Part shown: positions 44,303 to 53,778 of the stretch, piece by piece | Layout of the letters: every line of letters starts with the position of its first letter | Numbering within the stretch: the first letter of the stretch is position 1 | Assembly (NCBI RefSeq): GCF_900114035.1 | Contig: NZ_FORP01000003.1 | Coordinates: forward strand, 186,001 to 250,000 | Source: Amycolatopsis sacchari | GTDB taxonomy: Bacteria > Actinomycetota > Actinomycetes > Mycobacteriales > Pseudonocardiaceae | Length of the DNA stretch: 64,000 nt | Direction of reading: 5' to 3' | Program-made: the position numbers and the translations under genes | The notes under the pieces: model-generated | What the model was told of the DNA's origin: nothing | What the model saw: the letters and a program-made list of their open reading frames with translations, nothing else | The model's database searches: none

Positions 44303-45441
44303 GCGCCACCTGGCCCCTGGGTCCGGCGGTGGGCGCCGGGGATCCGGGCCACCTCCTCGCTCGGCAGCTCCCCGCTGTGGCGGGGCGGCACGGGCGTGGT
44401 GTTGATCGTGGGCGGGTCCTCGTAGGCGCCGCGGCGCGGGTGCACGCCGTAGCGCGCCTGCTCCTCCGGGGACAGGGATTCGATGATCCCCTCCTGCGCG
44501 GCGGGCGGGAGCGTGTGCAGGATCTGCATGACGCGGTCCTTGCGGCGGATCGCGCCCTGCCGCGTCGGCAGGCCCGGCGCGGGCTGCATCTGCGGCGGGA
44601 TGCCGGTGACCTCCTCGACGCCGCCCGCGTGGTGACCGGCCTCGAACATGGCGCGCTCGGCGGCCATCTGCGCCTGGTCCTTCTCCTCGGACATGCCGAT
44701 GGGCCCGTCCATGCGGCCGTTGAGGAACTGCTTGACGACCGGCTCCTCGCTGGTCAGCAGCACCTCGCGCGGCCCGAACATGACCAGTTCCTTGCGGAAG
44801 AGCATGCCGAGGTTGTCCGGCACCGTGCGGGCCAGGTTGATGTTGTGCGTGACGATCAGGAACGTCGCGTCGATCTGCGCGTTGACGTCGAGGAACAGCT
44901 GGGAGATGTAGGTGGTGCGGACCGGGTCGAGGCCCGAGTCCGGCTCGTCGACCAGGATGATCTCCGGGTCCAGCACGAGCGCGCGGGCGAGCCCGGCACG
45001 CTTGCGCATCCCGCCCGAGATCTCGCCGGGCAGCTTCTTCTCGGCGCCCGCGAGACCCGTCATCTCGAGCTTTTCCAACACGATGCGCCGGATCTCGGTT
45101 TCGGACTTCTTGGTGTGCTCACGCAGCGGGAAGGCGACGTTGTCGTACAGGTTCATCGACCCGAACAACGCGCCGTCCTGGAACAGGACCCCGAACAATT
45201 TTCGCGTTTCGTAGAGTTTGTGTTCGCTGCAGCGGACGATGTCGACGCCGTTGATCATGCACTTGCCGCGGTCGGGCTTGAGCAGGCCGATCATCGACTT
45301 GAGGAAGACGGATTTGCCGGTGCCGGACGGGCCGAGCATGACGGAGACCTCGCCGGGCGGGAGGGTCAGCGTGACGTCCCGCCAGATGGTCTGTCTGCCG
45401 AACGACTTCGTCAGACCCTCGATGACCACCTCGGCACCCAT
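44299..45441 (-). CDS. mceG: Mce transporter ATPase MceG (Mkl-like)
   Basis: A 380-residue ABC ATPase: Walker A GPSGTGKS (residues 37-44), Q-loop region LFQDGALF, signature ISGGMRKRAG (141-150), Walker B IILVDEP and the H-loop LIVTHNINLAR. After residue 250 a Pro/Met-rich extension of about 130 residues is typical of actinobacterial MceG/Mkl and not of general ABC proteins. In Mycobacterium tuberculosis mkl is one shared gene near rplJ-rplL, away from the mce operons. Here it is near rplL and also the first gene of the mce operon itself. Confidence 0.93.
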   Translation of the reverse strand: MGAEVVIEGLTKSFGRQTIWRDVTLTLPPGEVSVMLGPSGTGKSVFLKSMIGLLKPDRGKCMINGVDIVRCSEHKLYETRKLFGVLFQDGALFGSMNLYDNVAFPLREHTKKSETEIRRIVLEKLEMTGLAGAEKKLPGEISGGMRKRAGLARALVLDPEIILVDEPDSGLDPVRTTYISQLFLDVNAQIDATFLIVTHNINLARTVPDNLGMLFRKELVMFGPREVLLTSEEPVVKQFLNGRMDGPIGMSEEKDQAQMAAERAMFEAGHHAGGVEEVTGIPPQMQPAPGLPTRQGAIRRKDRVMQILHTLPPAAQEGIIESLSPEEQARYGVHPRRGAYEDPPTINTTPVPPRHSGELPSEEVARIPGAHRRTQGPGGA

Positions 45442-45544
45442 CGCACCTCCCGGAGCTTCCTACGGTGACGGCTCACACACCCTAGACAGGTTGCGCACGG
45501 TGAGCGCGTCCGCGTCATGTGAGCCAACGAGCAGGGCTCGGTGG

Positions 45545-45573
45545 AGGTTACTCACGAGTTTGGCAATCCACAA
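45545..45573 (-). promoter_or_regulatory. Candidate promoter of the mce operon
   Basis: Minus-strand TTGTGG (45573-45568), 17 bases, TAACCT (45550-45545), about 100 bases ahead of the mceG start. The -10 is good and the -35 moderate. A TAGGGT hexamer closer to the gene is an alternative -10. Confidence 0.4.
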
Positions 45574-45662
45574 ACCAGGTGAAGCACAAAACCGGGCAAT
45601 CCTGACGGAGGTACCCGCGTTCTTCCGGATGGCGGAATCTCCGGGTCGGCCCAACAGCAAAA

Positions 45663-45694
45663 AGGGCGGGCACCCCTGCCGGGATGCCCGCCCT
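45663..45694 (-). terminator. Intrinsic terminator after rplL
   Basis: A 10-bp stem (AGGGCGGGCA / TGCCCGCCCT), extended by inner C-G pairs, followed on the minus strand by TTTTTG. It starts 23 bases beyond the rplL stop, a classic intrinsic terminator isolating the rplJL transcript from the mce operon. Confidence 0.85.
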
Positions 45695-45716
45695 GAATTC
45701 CGCGGTGCGGAGGAAC

Positions 45717-46109
45717 CTACTTGACCGACACCTTCGCGCCGGCGGCCTCGAGCTTCTCCTTGGCCGCGTCGGCCGCTTCCTTGTCGACCTTCTCGAGGAT
45801 CGGCTTCGGGGCGCCCTCGACGAGCTCCTTGGCCTCCTTCAGGCCCAGGCCCGAGACGACCTCGCGGACGACCTTGATGACCTGGATCTTCTTGTCGCCG
45901 GCACCCTCGAGGATGACGTCGAACTCGTCCTTCTCCTCCTCGGCCGGGGCGGCGGCACCGGCAGCGCCGGGGGCGGCGGCCGCGACGGCGACCGGGGCGG
46001 CGGCGGTGACGTCGAAGGTCTCCTCGAACTTCTTCACGAAGTCCGAGAGCTCGAGCAGGGTGAGCTCCTTGAAAGCGTCGAGCAGTTCGTCAGTGCTCAG
46101 CTTCGCCAT
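45717..46109 (-). CDS. rplL: Ribosomal protein L7/L12
   Basis: A 130-residue stalk protein [20 protein letters not shown] with an Ala/Gly hinge (about residues 38-62) and the C-terminal domain [20 protein letters not shown] followed by [14 protein letters not shown]. It recruits translation factors. It lies 47 bases after rplJ. Confidence 0.98.
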   Translation of the reverse strand: MAKLSTDELLDAFKELTLLELSDFVKKFEETFDVTAAAPVAVAAAAPGAAGAAAPAEEEKDEFDVILEGAGDKKIQVIKVVREVVSGLGLKEAKELVEGAPKPILEKVDKEAADAAKEKLEAAGAKVSVK

Positions 46110-46156
46110 GATGGCGGTCCTTTCTGATCAGGGGGTTCGTGGGGTGGGTGAAACGG

Positions 46157-46699
46157 TCAGCTCTCGGCCGGTGCCTCGCTGTCGCCGCCCTGCTGCTTCT
46201 CCTGCAGCGCGGCGGCAAGGCGGGCCACCTGGGACGCCGGCGCCTGGAACAGCGCGGCGGCCTGGGACAGCTTCGCCTTGAACGCGCCCGCCGCCTTGGC
46301 GAGCAGGACCTCACGGCTGTCGAGATCGGCGATCCGGTTGATCTCGTCCACCGTGAGCGGACGGCCATCCATGTAGCCGCCCTTGATCACGAGCGCGTTG
46401 TTGTCCTTCGCGAAGTCACGAAGCGCCTTGGCGGCGTCGACCGGCTCACCCTCGACGAAGGCGATGGCGGTCGGACCGACGAACAGCTCCTCGAGACCCT
46501 CGATCCCGGCGTCCTCAGCGGCACGCTTGACGAGGGTGTTCTTCGCGACCCGGTACTTGGCACTGGTGCCGAGAGCGCGGCGCAGCTGACTCAGCTGGGA
46601 CACGGAGAGGCCGTTGTACTGGGTGACCACGGTGGCCGAGCTGGTGCGGAAGTTGTCCGCGATCTCGGCGACGGCCGCCACCTTGTCGGGCTTCGCCAT
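46157..46699 (-). CDS. rplJ: Ribosomal protein L10
   Basis: A 180-residue stalk base protein [20 protein letters not shown] that anchors L7/L12 dimers. The core [20 protein letters not shown] is typical. A GAGGAGGCGAGG site precedes the ATG at 46699. It is preceded by a long leader. Confidence 0.97.
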   Translation of the reverse strand: MAKPDKVAAVAEIADNFRTSSATVVTQYNGLSVSQLSQLRRALGTSAKYRVAKNTLVKRAAEDAGIEGLEELFVGPTAIAFVEGEPVDAAKALRDFAKDNNALVIKGGYMDGRPLTVDEINRIADLDSREVLLAKAAGAFKAKLSQAAALFQAPASQVARLAAALQEKQQGGDSEAPAES

Positions 46700-46930
46700 T
46701 CCTCGCCTCCTCTCTTGGCTGGTGACCGCCGGCCGTGAAGGAGCCCCTGAAACGACGAAACGCCCCAGCGCAGCAGACGCGGGGCGTGGCAGGATGCGCG
46801 TGGGCGCACCCGTGGCGAAGCCTCGTTCCTCCTGCGCGGGCCGCCCGACGATGCGGGACCTTCGTTCCGGACGCCGTGTGGCGCACGGAAAACCAGCGGT
46901 CTTCGGTAGAACCGTCGTCCAGGATACACG
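46700..46930 (-). promoter_or_regulatory. Probable L10 leader of the rplJL operon
   Basis: About 230 untranslated bases between rplJ and the likely promoter (TATCCT near 46920 on the minus strand). The strongest element is a stem of CGCCCC (46761-46766) with GGGGCG (46781-46786), extended by GCG/CGC around a bulge and followed by GTTTCGTCGTTTC on the transcript. Position and structure fit an L10 autoregulatory leader or attenuator; I cannot confirm the Rfam consensus by eye. Confidence 0.5.
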
Positions 46931-46977
46931 GCGGCTCCCGGTGGTCAGCGGCGGGAGGGGCCGGGCATCATGAGCGG

Positions 46978-48147
46978 GTGCCCGAGCAGCGACCTGGCGA
47001 CGAGCCCCAGCACCGGGGCGACCCGGAACCCGGACAGCCCACGGAGGCGGGGTCGCGGCAGCCACCGCAGGAGCCGGGGCAGGTGCAGGGACCGCAGCCG
47101 ACGCAGCAGGGGCCGGGCCACGCGCTCGGACCGCAGCCGACGCAGCAGCCGCCGGGCCACGCCCAGGGACCACAGCAGCCGCACCCTTCCCAGCCACCGC
47201 AGCAGGGGCCAGGCCACGCGCTCGGACCGCAGCCGATGCAGCCCGAGCAGGAATCGCACCACGCGCTGCCGCAGCCCCGCCCCACGCAGGGGCAGGGTCG
47301 TGCGCCGGAGTCGCAGCCCGAGCAGGAGCCGAGCGCCGCGCTGCCGCAGCCCCGCCCCGCGCAGGTGCCGCACGTGCAGTCCGCGCCCCAGGCGCCGGGC
47401 GCGCCGCAGCTGGATCCCGAGCAGCTGCGCCAGTTCCAGCAGTTCCAACAGTTCCAGGACTACCTGCGGTTCACCGAGGCGCAGCAACGCGGCCAGGTCG
47501 TGCCCGGCGGCTCCGGCCCGCCCGCGCCTCCGCCGGGTGGACAGCTGCAACCCGCCCCCACGCCACCGAGCCCGGGGCCGAAGATCCGGATGCCCCGGTT
47601 CGTCAAGCGGATCCTCGCGTCGGTGCTGTCGGCGCTGATCTTCCTCGCCGTGCTGGGCGTCGCGGGCAAGCTCCTGTACGACCACTTCTTCCCGCCCCAG
47701 GACGACGACCGCCCGGCGTCGGAAACCGGCGGCGGGACCTACCACGCCAACAAGATCCTCTCCACGCAGCCGTACGAGGCCGTGCGGAAGGTGTACCAGC
47801 AGATCGCCCAGGGGCGGCCTGACCTGGCGTGCGGCTACTTCGACATCCCCGTCCAGCAGACCTTCGCCACCGACCTCGGCTACCCCGACTGCCGCGAGGC
47901 GGTGCTGGACCTGAAGAAGCAGGTCACGAACGTCAACGACTACGCGGAGTCCCTGCCGAGCTACGTCTCCGGCCAGCAGGGCACCACGATCACGATCGAC
48001 TCGTGCTCGTTCGGCGTGAGCGGCGGGCCAGCACTGGGGATCTTCACCGTGCAGCAGGTCGACCGGGGCCAGTGGCTCATCACCGGGCACGCGCCCGGCC
48101 CGCGGACCTGCCCGCCGCCGAGCACGGCCCCCACCCCGACCTCCTGA
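46978..48147 (+). CDS. Pro/Gln-rich single-pass membrane protein
   Basis: A protein of about 389 residues, start taken as GTG at 46978 ([20 protein letters not shown]). Residues 1-200 are low-complexity Pro/Gln/Gly with repeated [13 protein letters not shown] units and a Gln-Phe stretch. A membrane helix follows at about 212-235 ([20 protein letters not shown]). The outer domain of about 150 residues contains Cys in LACGYFD, YPDCRE, DSCSFG and PRTCPP and has an NTF2-like feel, but I cannot assign it. The start is uncertain because the ribosome-binding site is distant. It is on the strand opposite to its ribosomal neighbours and ends at a shared terminator. Confidence 0.72.
   Translation: MPEQRPGDEPQHRGDPEPGQPTEAGSRQPPQEPGQVQGPQPTQQGPGHALGPQPTQQPPGHAQGPQQPHPSQPPQQGPGHALGPQPMQPEQESHHALPQPRPTQGQGRAPESQPEQEPSAALPQPRPAQVPHVQSAPQAPGAPQLDPEQLRQFQQFQQFQDYLRFTEAQQRGQVVPGGSGPPAPPPGGQLQPAPTPPSPGPKIRMPRFVKRILASVLSALIFLAVLGVAGKLLYDHFFPPQDDDRPASETGGGTYHANKILSTQPYEAVRKVYQQIAQGRPDLACGYFDIPVQQTFATDLGYPDCREAVLDLKKQVTNVNDYAESLPSYVSGQQGTTITIDSCSFGVSGGPALGIFTVQQVDRGQWLITGHAPGPRTCPPPSTAPTPTS
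47106..47241 (+). repeat. In-frame direct repeats in the Pro/Gln-rich gene
   Basis: A 40-bp unit at 47106-47145 recurs at 47202-47241 with two mismatches (offset 96 bases, 32 codons). A 21-bp part also appears at 47089-47109 and 47128-47148 (offset 39). All offsets are multiples of three, so the repeats lengthen the protein without shifting frame. Confidence 0.85.
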
Positions 48148-48153
48148 CGCACG

Positions 48154-48195
48154 AAAGCCGGCCGGCCTCCCAAAAGCGGGAGACCGGCCGGCTTT
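48154..48195. terminator. Convergent terminator between the Pro/Gln-rich gene and rplA
   Basis: A 12-bp stem (AAAGCCGGCCGG / CCGGCCGGCTTT) plus an inner 5-bp stem after one mismatch, loop AAAAGC. On the plus strand it is followed by TTTTC. It lies between the convergent stops at 48147 and 48212. Confidence 0.85.
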
Positions 48196-48211
48196 TCGCA
48201 GTGGGAACGCG

Positions 48212-48931
48212 TCAGGCGTTCGCGTCCTCCGAGAGGAGGTTGCGGGTGCGGGCCGGGTCGACCGGGATGCCCGGGCCCATGGTGGTCGAGAAGACGACCT
48301 TCTTCAGGTAACGGCCCTTCGCGGCGGAGGGCTTGACCCGCAGGATCTCGTCCAGCGCGGCCGCGTAGTTCTCCACCAGCTTCTCCGCGTCGAACGACGC
48401 CTTGCCGATCACCAGGTGCAGGTTCGCCTGCTTGTCGACCCGGAAGCTGACCTTGCCGCCCTTGATGTCGGCGACGGCCTTGGCGACGTCGGGCGTCACG
48501 GTGCCGGTCTTCGGGTTCGGCATCAGGCCACGGGGGCCGAGGATGCGGGCGATGCGCCCGACCTTCGCCATCTGGTCCGGCGTCGCGACAGCGGCGTCGA
48601 AGTCGAGCCAGCCACCCTGGATTCGCTCGATCAGGTCGTCGCTGCCGACCGCGTCGGCGCCGGCGGCCTCGGCCTGGGCGGCCTTGTCACCCACGGCGAA
48701 CACGATGACGCGAACGGTCTTACCGGTACCGTGCGGCAGGTTCACGGTGCCGCGGACCATCTGGTCGGCCTTGCGGGGGTCGACCCCGAGACGCACGGCC
48801 ACCTCGACCGTGGCGTCCATCTTGACCTTGGAAGTCTCCTTCGCGAGCTTCGCCGCCTCGAGCGGTGCGTACAGCCGCTCGCGGTCGACCAGCTCGGCGG
48901 CCTGACGGTAGGCCTTGCTGCGCTTTGCCAT
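48212..48931 (-). CDS. rplA: Ribosomal protein L1
   Basis: A 239-residue L1-stalk protein [20 protein letters not shown] with the [20 protein letters not shown] signature. L1 helps release E-site tRNA. It lies 81 bases after rplK, and no further gene follows before the terminator. Confidence 0.97.
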   Translation of the reverse strand: MAKRSKAYRQAAELVDRERLYAPLEAAKLAKETSKVKMDATVEVAVRLGVDPRKADQMVRGTVNLPHGTGKTVRVIVFAVGDKAAQAEAAGADAVGSDDLIERIQGGWLDFDAAVATPDQMAKVGRIARILGPRGLMPNPKTGTVTPDVAKAVADIKGGKVSFRVDKQANLHLVIGKASFDAEKLVENYAAALDEILRVKPSAAKGRYLKKVVFSTTMGPGIPVDPARTRNLLSEDANA

Positions 48932-49012
48932 GCTCTGTCCTTAACTACGAAAAAAGTGGATCAGCTGTGGTCCGGGCCAGCGCCTGGCCCTCCCACGGTG
49001 TCCCGCCGGGAC

Positions 49013-49444
49013 TTACTCGACGGTGATGCCCATCGACCGGGCGGTGCCGGCGATGATCTTGGCCGCCTGGTCGATGTCCAGGGCGTTGAGGTCGCTCTTC
49101 TTGGTCTCGGCGATCTCGCGCACCTGGTCCCAGGTCACCTTCGCGACCTTGGTCTTGTGCGGCTCGCCGGAGCCCTTCTCGATCCCGGCGGCCTTCAGCA
49201 GCAGCTTCGCGGCCGGCGGGGTCTTGAGCTTGAAGTCGAACGACCGGTCTTCGTACACGGAGATCTCGACCGGCACCACGTTGCCGCGCTGCGACTCGGT
49301 CGCGGCGTTGTAGGCCTTGCAGAACTCCATGATGTTGACGCCGTGCTGACCCAGCGCGGGGCCGACCGGCGGAGCCGGGTTCGCGGCACCCGCCTGAATC
49401 TGCAGCTTGATGATCGCTGCAAGCTTCTTCTTCTTGGGTGGCAT
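49013..49444 (-). CDS. rplK: Ribosomal protein L11
   Basis: A 143-residue protein [20 protein letters not shown] with the proline-rich thiostrepton-binding region [20 protein letters not shown] and the C-terminal rRNA-binding domain ending [10 protein letters not shown]. It forms the GTPase-associated centre with 23S rRNA. It lies 77 bases after nusG. Confidence 0.98.
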   Translation of the reverse strand: MPPKKKKLAAIIKLQIQAGAANPAPPVGPALGQHGVNIMEFCKAYNAATESQRGNVVPVEISVYEDRSFDFKLKTPPAAKLLLKAAGIEKGSGEPHKTKVAKVTWDQVREIAETKKSDLNALDIDQAAKIIAGTARSMGITVE

Positions 49445-49473
49445 TCCTAGTTCCTATTCACTACTGCGTACCC

Positions 49474-49493
49474 CGGGCGCCTGCCTGCGCCCG
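49474..49493 (-). terminator. Small hairpin between nusG and rplK
   Basis: A perfect 7-bp stem (CGGGCGC / GCGCCCG) with loop CTGCCT, 28 bases beyond the nusG stop. No U-tract follows; it may attenuate or mark an mRNA processing point. Confidence 0.4.
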
Positions 49494-49521
49494 AGGGCCA
49501 ACGTCCCAGTGTACCGGGCCG

Positions 49522-50349
<828 letters not shown>

Positions 50350-50778
50350 TCAGCCGAACAGCCAGAACACGCCCTTGCGGAACACGAAGTCCAGCAAGTA
50401 GACCAACGCGACCATGAAAGCCACGAAGACCAGCACCACGGTGGTGTAGGTGACCATCTGGTTGCGCGTCGGCCAGATGACCTTGCGCAGCTCGGCCCAC
50501 ACCTCGCGGACGAACCGCGTGAACCTCGCCACCAGCGAGGGCTTCTTCTCCTTGCGGTCCCGCTTCGGGGTCGCCCGCCCCTTGCCGTCGGCCTTCGTCG
50601 CGCCGTCCGCGCTGGACGAGGTCTTGCCGGCGGGGCGCGCCTTGTCGGCGTCCTTCGCCGTGGCCTTGCCCGCCGGGCGCGCGGAGGCCCGCCGCTCGCG
50701 CCGAGCCGCGGCGGTGACCGGACGAGAGGCCCGCTTGGCCTCCTGCTCCTTCTCGCCGCCGGCGTCGCTGTCGCTCAC
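50350..50778 (-). CDS. secE: Preprotein translocase subunit SecE
   Basis: A 142-residue protein with a basic, Ala/Lys-rich cytoplasmic N-terminus of about 85 residues. The SecE signature [20 protein letters not shown] precedes the only membrane helix ([20 protein letters not shown]). This is the one-helix type of SecE usual in Gram-positive bacteria. It is encoded between tRNA-Trp and nusG. The start is GTG at 50778. Confidence 0.96.
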   Translation of the reverse strand: MSDSDAGGEKEQEAKRASRPVTAAARRERRASARPAGKATAKDADKARPAGKTSSSADGATKADGKGRATPKRDRKEKKPSLVARFTRFVREVWAELRKVIWPTRNQMVTYTTVVLVFVAFMVALVYLLDFVFRKGVFWLFG

Positions 50779-50812
50779 GACTTCTCCTCCGCTTGGACCA
50801 CCTATGCCGAAG

Positions 50813-50885
50813 CAGGGGCGACAGGACTCGAACCTGCGACCTGCGGTTTTGGAGACCGCTGCTCTACCAACTGAGCTACACCCCT
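50813..50885 (-). tRNA. tRNA-Trp (anticodon CCA)
   Basis: A 73-nt tRNA on the minus strand. The acceptor stem is AGGGGTG paired with CGCCCCT (one T-G pair); the D-arm has GTAGCTCAGTTGGTAGAGC, the anticodon loop CTCCAAA gives CCA, and the T-arm has GGTTCGAGTCC. The discriminator is G and no CCA end is encoded. It is 34 bases upstream of secE, the trpT-secE-nusG order seen in mycobacteria. Confidence 0.97.
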
Positions 50886-50969
50886 TCGAGCTGAACCACC
50901 GCTCGCCGGACGCCCTTCACCAACCCCGCATTCCGTGCGGGGTCACGCGCCGGACGTTCCAAGTTCGGC

Positions 50970-51000
50970 AGTCTACGGCAAGGCCCCGACCGGCCCGCAA
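50970..51000 (-). promoter_or_regulatory. Candidate promoter for tRNA-Trp-secE-nusG
   Basis: On the minus strand TTGCGG (51000-50995), 19 bases, TAGACT (50975-50970), about 85 bases upstream of the tRNA. The -10 equals the one proposed for rpoB. The spacing is longer than ideal. Confidence 0.4.
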
Positions 51001-51064
51001 CCGAGCCCTCCCGACGCCCTCCCCTGCGTGTTTGATCACACGGCGCGCGTGCCACCATGGGGCC

Positions 51065-52288
51065 ATGACCTCTCCCGCAACCGTCACCCGCCCGCGCATC
51101 TCGGCCCGCATCGCCGGCATCACGCCGTCGGCGACCCTCGCGGTGGATGCGAAGGTCAAGGCGCTCAAGGCCGAGGGCCGCCCGGTGATCGGCTTCGGCG
51201 CGGGGCAGCCCGACTTCCCGACGCCGGACTACGTCGTGGAGGCCGCCGCGGCCGCCGTGCGCGACCGCGCGAACCACGGCTACACCGCCGCCGCCGGCCT
51301 GCCCGAGCTGCGCGAGGCGCTGGCCGCCAAGACGCTGCGCGACTCCGGCTTCGAGGTGCAGCCGTCCCAGGTCCTCGTCACCAACGGCGGCAAGCAGGCC
51401 GTGTACTCCGCGTTCGCCACGCTGCTCGACCCGGGCGACGAGGTGCTGCTGCTGGCCCCGTACTGGACGACGTACCCCGAGTCGATCAAGCTGGCCGGCG
51501 GCGTGCCGGTGCAGGTCACCGCGGACGAGTCGACCGACTACCTGGTCTCGGTCGAGCAGCTGGAGGCCGCGCGCACCGAACGCACGAAGGTGCTGCTGTT
51601 CAACTCGCCGTCCAACCCGACGGGCTCGGTCTACCCGCGTGAGCAGATCGAGGCGATCGGCCGCTGGGCCTACGAGCACGACATCTGGGTGATCACCGAC
51701 GAGATCTACGAGCACCTGGTCTACGACGACGCGAAGAACTACTCGCTGCCCGTCGTGGTGCCGGAGATGGCCGACCGGACGCTGGTGCTCAACGGGGTCG
51801 CCAAGACGTACTCGATGACCGGCTGGCGCGTCGGCTGGATCATCGGCCCGCAGGACGTGGTCAAGGCCGCGACGAGCTACCAGACGCACCTGTGCGGCAA
51901 CGTCGCGAACGTCGCGCAGCGGGCCGCGCTGGCCGCCGTGTCGGGGCCGCTGGACGTCGTGCACGAGATGCGGGCCGCGTTCGACGTGCGCCGCAAGAAG
52001 ATCGTGTCGCTGCTGTCGGAGATCCCCGGTGTCGAATGCCCGACGCCGAAGGGCGCGTTCTACGCGTACCCGTCGTTCAAGGGCGTGCTGGGCAAGGAGA
52101 TCCGCGGCGAGCGGCCGAAGGACACGCTGGAGCTGGCCGACCTGATGCTGCGCGAGGCCGAGGTCGCGGCCGTGCCGGGTGAGGCGTTCGGGACGCCGGG
52201 CTACTTCCGGTTCTCCTACGCGCTGGCCGAGGCCGACCTGGTCGAGGGCGTGCGGCGGGTCGCCGACCTGCTGGCCGAGGCCAAGTAG
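51065..52288 (+). CDS. aspC: Pyridoxal-phosphate aminotransferase (aspartate type)
   Basis: A 407-residue class I aminotransferase from ATG 51065. It shows the substrate-binding [14 protein letters not shown], Asn184 in SNPTGS, Asp212 in [11 protein letters not shown], the PLP-binding Lys247 in [15 protein letters not shown] and the late Arg in YFRFSYA. These fit bacterial aspartate aminotransferases of the Ib subfamily, interconverting aspartate and 2-oxoglutarate with oxaloacetate and glutamate; a close relative acting on prephenate or an aromatic substrate cannot be excluded. It is on the plus strand, divergent from tRNA-Trp, and followed by the esterase gene after 15 bases. Confidence 0.88.
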   Translation: MTSPATVTRPRISARIAGITPSATLAVDAKVKALKAEGRPVIGFGAGQPDFPTPDYVVEAAAAAVRDRANHGYTAAAGLPELREALAAKTLRDSGFEVQPSQVLVTNGGKQAVYSAFATLLDPGDEVLLLAPYWTTYPESIKLAGGVPVQVTADESTDYLVSVEQLEAARTERTKVLLFNSPSNPTGSVYPREQIEAIGRWAYEHDIWVITDEIYEHLVYDDAKNYSLPVVVPEMADRTLVLNGVAKTYSMTGWRVGWIIGPQDVVKAATSYQTHLCGNVANVAQRAALAAVSGPLDVVHEMRAAFDVRRKKIVSLLSEIPGVECPTPKGAFYAYPSFKGVLGKEIRGERPKDTLELADLMLREAEVAAVPGEAFGTPGYFRFSYALAEADLVEGVRRVADLLAEAK

Positions 52289-52303
52289 CGCACCCTGTAA
52301 CGG

Positions 52304-53203
52304 GTGGGCAGGAAACTCCTCGTCGGGCTGATCGCGCTCGTGGTGCTGGCCGCCGCGGGCGCGTTCGCCTACCACCAGTCGCGGCAGGGCTCGTCGGCGT
52401 CGCCCCCGGCGCCGGTGAGTTCCGTGCCCGTCCAGTCCGGCCGCTACGTGGCGCTGGGTGACTCGTACACGTCCGCGCCGGGGACGGGGAAGGCGGCGGG
52501 CACGCCGCCGGGCTGCCAGCGTTCGGACAACAACTACCCGCACCTGGTCGCGGCCGAGCTGCGCCCGGCGCAGTTCGCCGACGTCAGCTGCGGCGGGGCG
52601 ACGACCCAGCACCTCTACACGCCGCAACGCACGAACGACGGCACGAACCCGCCGCAACTCGACGCGGTCACGCCGGACACCACGCTCGTGACGCTGGGCA
52701 TCGGCGGCAACGACATCGGCTTCATCGGCCTCATCCAGCAGTGCGGCACCGACGACCCGAACGCGGCACCGTGCCGGAACCGGCTCACCGCGGGTGGCCG
52801 GGACCAGCTGGCCGAGCGGATCGACGCGGCCGCGCCCAAGATCGCCGCCGCGCTGACGGCGATCCACGCGAAGGCGCCGAACGCGCGGATCCTCCTGGTG
52901 GGCTACCCGACGGTGCTGCCCGACGGCGACGGCTGCTTCCCGTTCCTGCCGCTCGTGCCCGCGGACGTGGCCTACGTGCGGGAGATGGCGGACCGGCTCA
53001 ACGCGATGCTCGAAGAGCAGGCGAAGGCGCACCAGGCGGGGTACGTGGACACGGCGACGCCGAGCAAGGGGCACGACCTGTGCCAGAAGGCGGCGACGAA
53101 GTGGGTCGAGGACCTGGTGCCGTCCTCACCGGCAGCGGCGCTGCACCCGAACGCGAACGGCGAGCGCGCGATGGCGGACGCGGTGCTGGACGTGCTGCAC
53201 TGA
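52304..53203 (+). CDS. Exported SGNH/GDSL esterase or lipase
   Basis: A 299-residue protein from GTG 52304. An N-terminal hydrophobic helix (residues 4-22) acts as signal sequence or anchor, with no lipobox. The SGNH blocks follow: GDSYTS with nucleophile Ser54, SCGGATT (block II), GIGGNDIGF (block III) and LHPNANGE with the catalytic His. Paired cysteines fit disulfides of the Streptomyces-type SGNH lipases. It probably hydrolyses esters outside the cell; the substrate is unknown. It may share a transcript with the aminotransferase. Confidence 0.86.
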   Translation: MGRKLLVGLIALVVLAAAGAFAYHQSRQGSSASPPAPVSSVPVQSGRYVALGDSYTSAPGTGKAAGTPPGCQRSDNNYPHLVAAELRPAQFADVSCGGATTQHLYTPQRTNDGTNPPQLDAVTPDTTLVTLGIGGNDIGFIGLIQQCGTDDPNAAPCRNRLTAGGRDQLAERIDAAAPKIAAALTAIHAKAPNARILLVGYPTVLPDGDGCFPFLPLVPADVAYVREMADRLNAMLEEQAKAHQAGYVDTATPSKGHDLCQKAATKWVEDLVPSSPAAALHPNANGERAMADAVLDVLH

Positions 53204-53209
53204 CCGGCG

Positions 53210-53509
53210 TCAGTCGAGGTCGAAAGCCAGCTTGATGGCTTCGCCGAGTTGCCGTTCCTGCCACGACAGCAGGAAGCCCAGTTGCCGCCCGAGATCAGCC
53301 TTCGAGATCGTCTGGATGTTGTCGCAGCTGATCACGCTGTCGTGGTCGAGCCCGTTCGCGGGTCCCACCGCCACCTCCGTCGCGATGCCGCGGACTGTGG
53401 ACGTGATCGGCGCGACCGTCACGTTCGAGAGGTGCGGACGGATCAGCTCCCGGGTCAACACGACCACCGGACGCACCTTGTCGAGACGCGCGGCGTGAAT
53501 AGGACGCAT
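53210..53509 (-). CDS. mazF: MazF-type endoribonuclease toxin
   Basis: A 99-residue PemK/MazF-fold protein MRPIHAARLDKVRPVVVLTR with the conserved TVAPITSTVRGIATEV and the dimer segment SVISCDNIQTISKADLGRQL. From memory it resembles the M. tuberculosis MazF3 toxin (Rv1102c) in both N-terminus and core; that toxin is reported to cleave 23S rRNA. The ATG overlaps the antitoxin stop by one base (TGATG). The 3' ends of this gene and the esterase gene converge, six bases apart. Confidence 0.88.
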   Translation of the reverse strand: MRPIHAARLDKVRPVVVLTRELIRPHLSNVTVAPITSTVRGIATEVAVGPANGLDHDSVISCDNIQTISKADLGRQLGFLLSWQERQLGEAIKLAFDLD

Positions 53510-53748
53510 CAGTCGAGATCGACCAGCGGAGTGCGAGCGGCGTGCTCTGCCAGCCCGTCGAGATCATCACCGGCACCGCCGGCCTGTTGCAGGATCTCGA
53601 TGTCGCGTTCGGTGATGATGCGCCTGCGTTCGCGCTCCAACGCCCGCGACACGAGTTCAGCCCTGCTGGCCGCCTTGCCCTCGCCGACCACATCGTCGAT
53701 GAAGGAGACCAACTCGTCCGGCAGGCGCACCGCGATCTGCTTACTCAT
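53509..53748 (-). CDS. mazE: MazE-type ribbon-helix-helix antitoxin
   Basis: A 79-residue protein MSKQIAVRLPDELVSFIDDV with an N-terminal ribbon-helix-helix DNA-binding domain and an acidic C-terminus (AARTPLVDLD) of the kind that wraps the toxin. It would repress its own promoter alone or with MazF. It lies 30 bases downstream of hadB, and its start overlaps a palindrome. Confidence 0.85.
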   Translation of the reverse strand: MSKQIAVRLPDELVSFIDDVVGEGKAASRAELVSRALERERRRIITERDIEILQQAGGAGDDLDGLAEHAARTPLVDLD

Positions 53749-53773
53749 CCCACCATGGTACCACTTTGGGATG
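53746..53773 (-). promoter_or_regulatory. Palindrome over the mazE start (possible operator)
   Basis: A 7-bp inverted repeat (CATCCCA at 53746-53752, TGGGATG at 53767-53773) flanks an inner palindrome TGGTACCA (53756-53763). It covers the antitoxin start codon and leader, a usual place for RHH antitoxin binding. No matching promoter can be fixed. Confidence 0.45.
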
Positions 53774-53778
53774 CAGGC

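Noticed and set aside
46735-46977. Upstream extension of the Pro/Gln-rich gene
   Set aside because: It would overlap the rplJ leader on the other strand, and its translation has no resemblance to the rest of the protein.
50450-51064. Upstream in-frame extension of the aminotransferase
   Set aside because: It would run through secE and the tRNA-Trp gene; the ATG at 51065 gives the normal family N-terminus.
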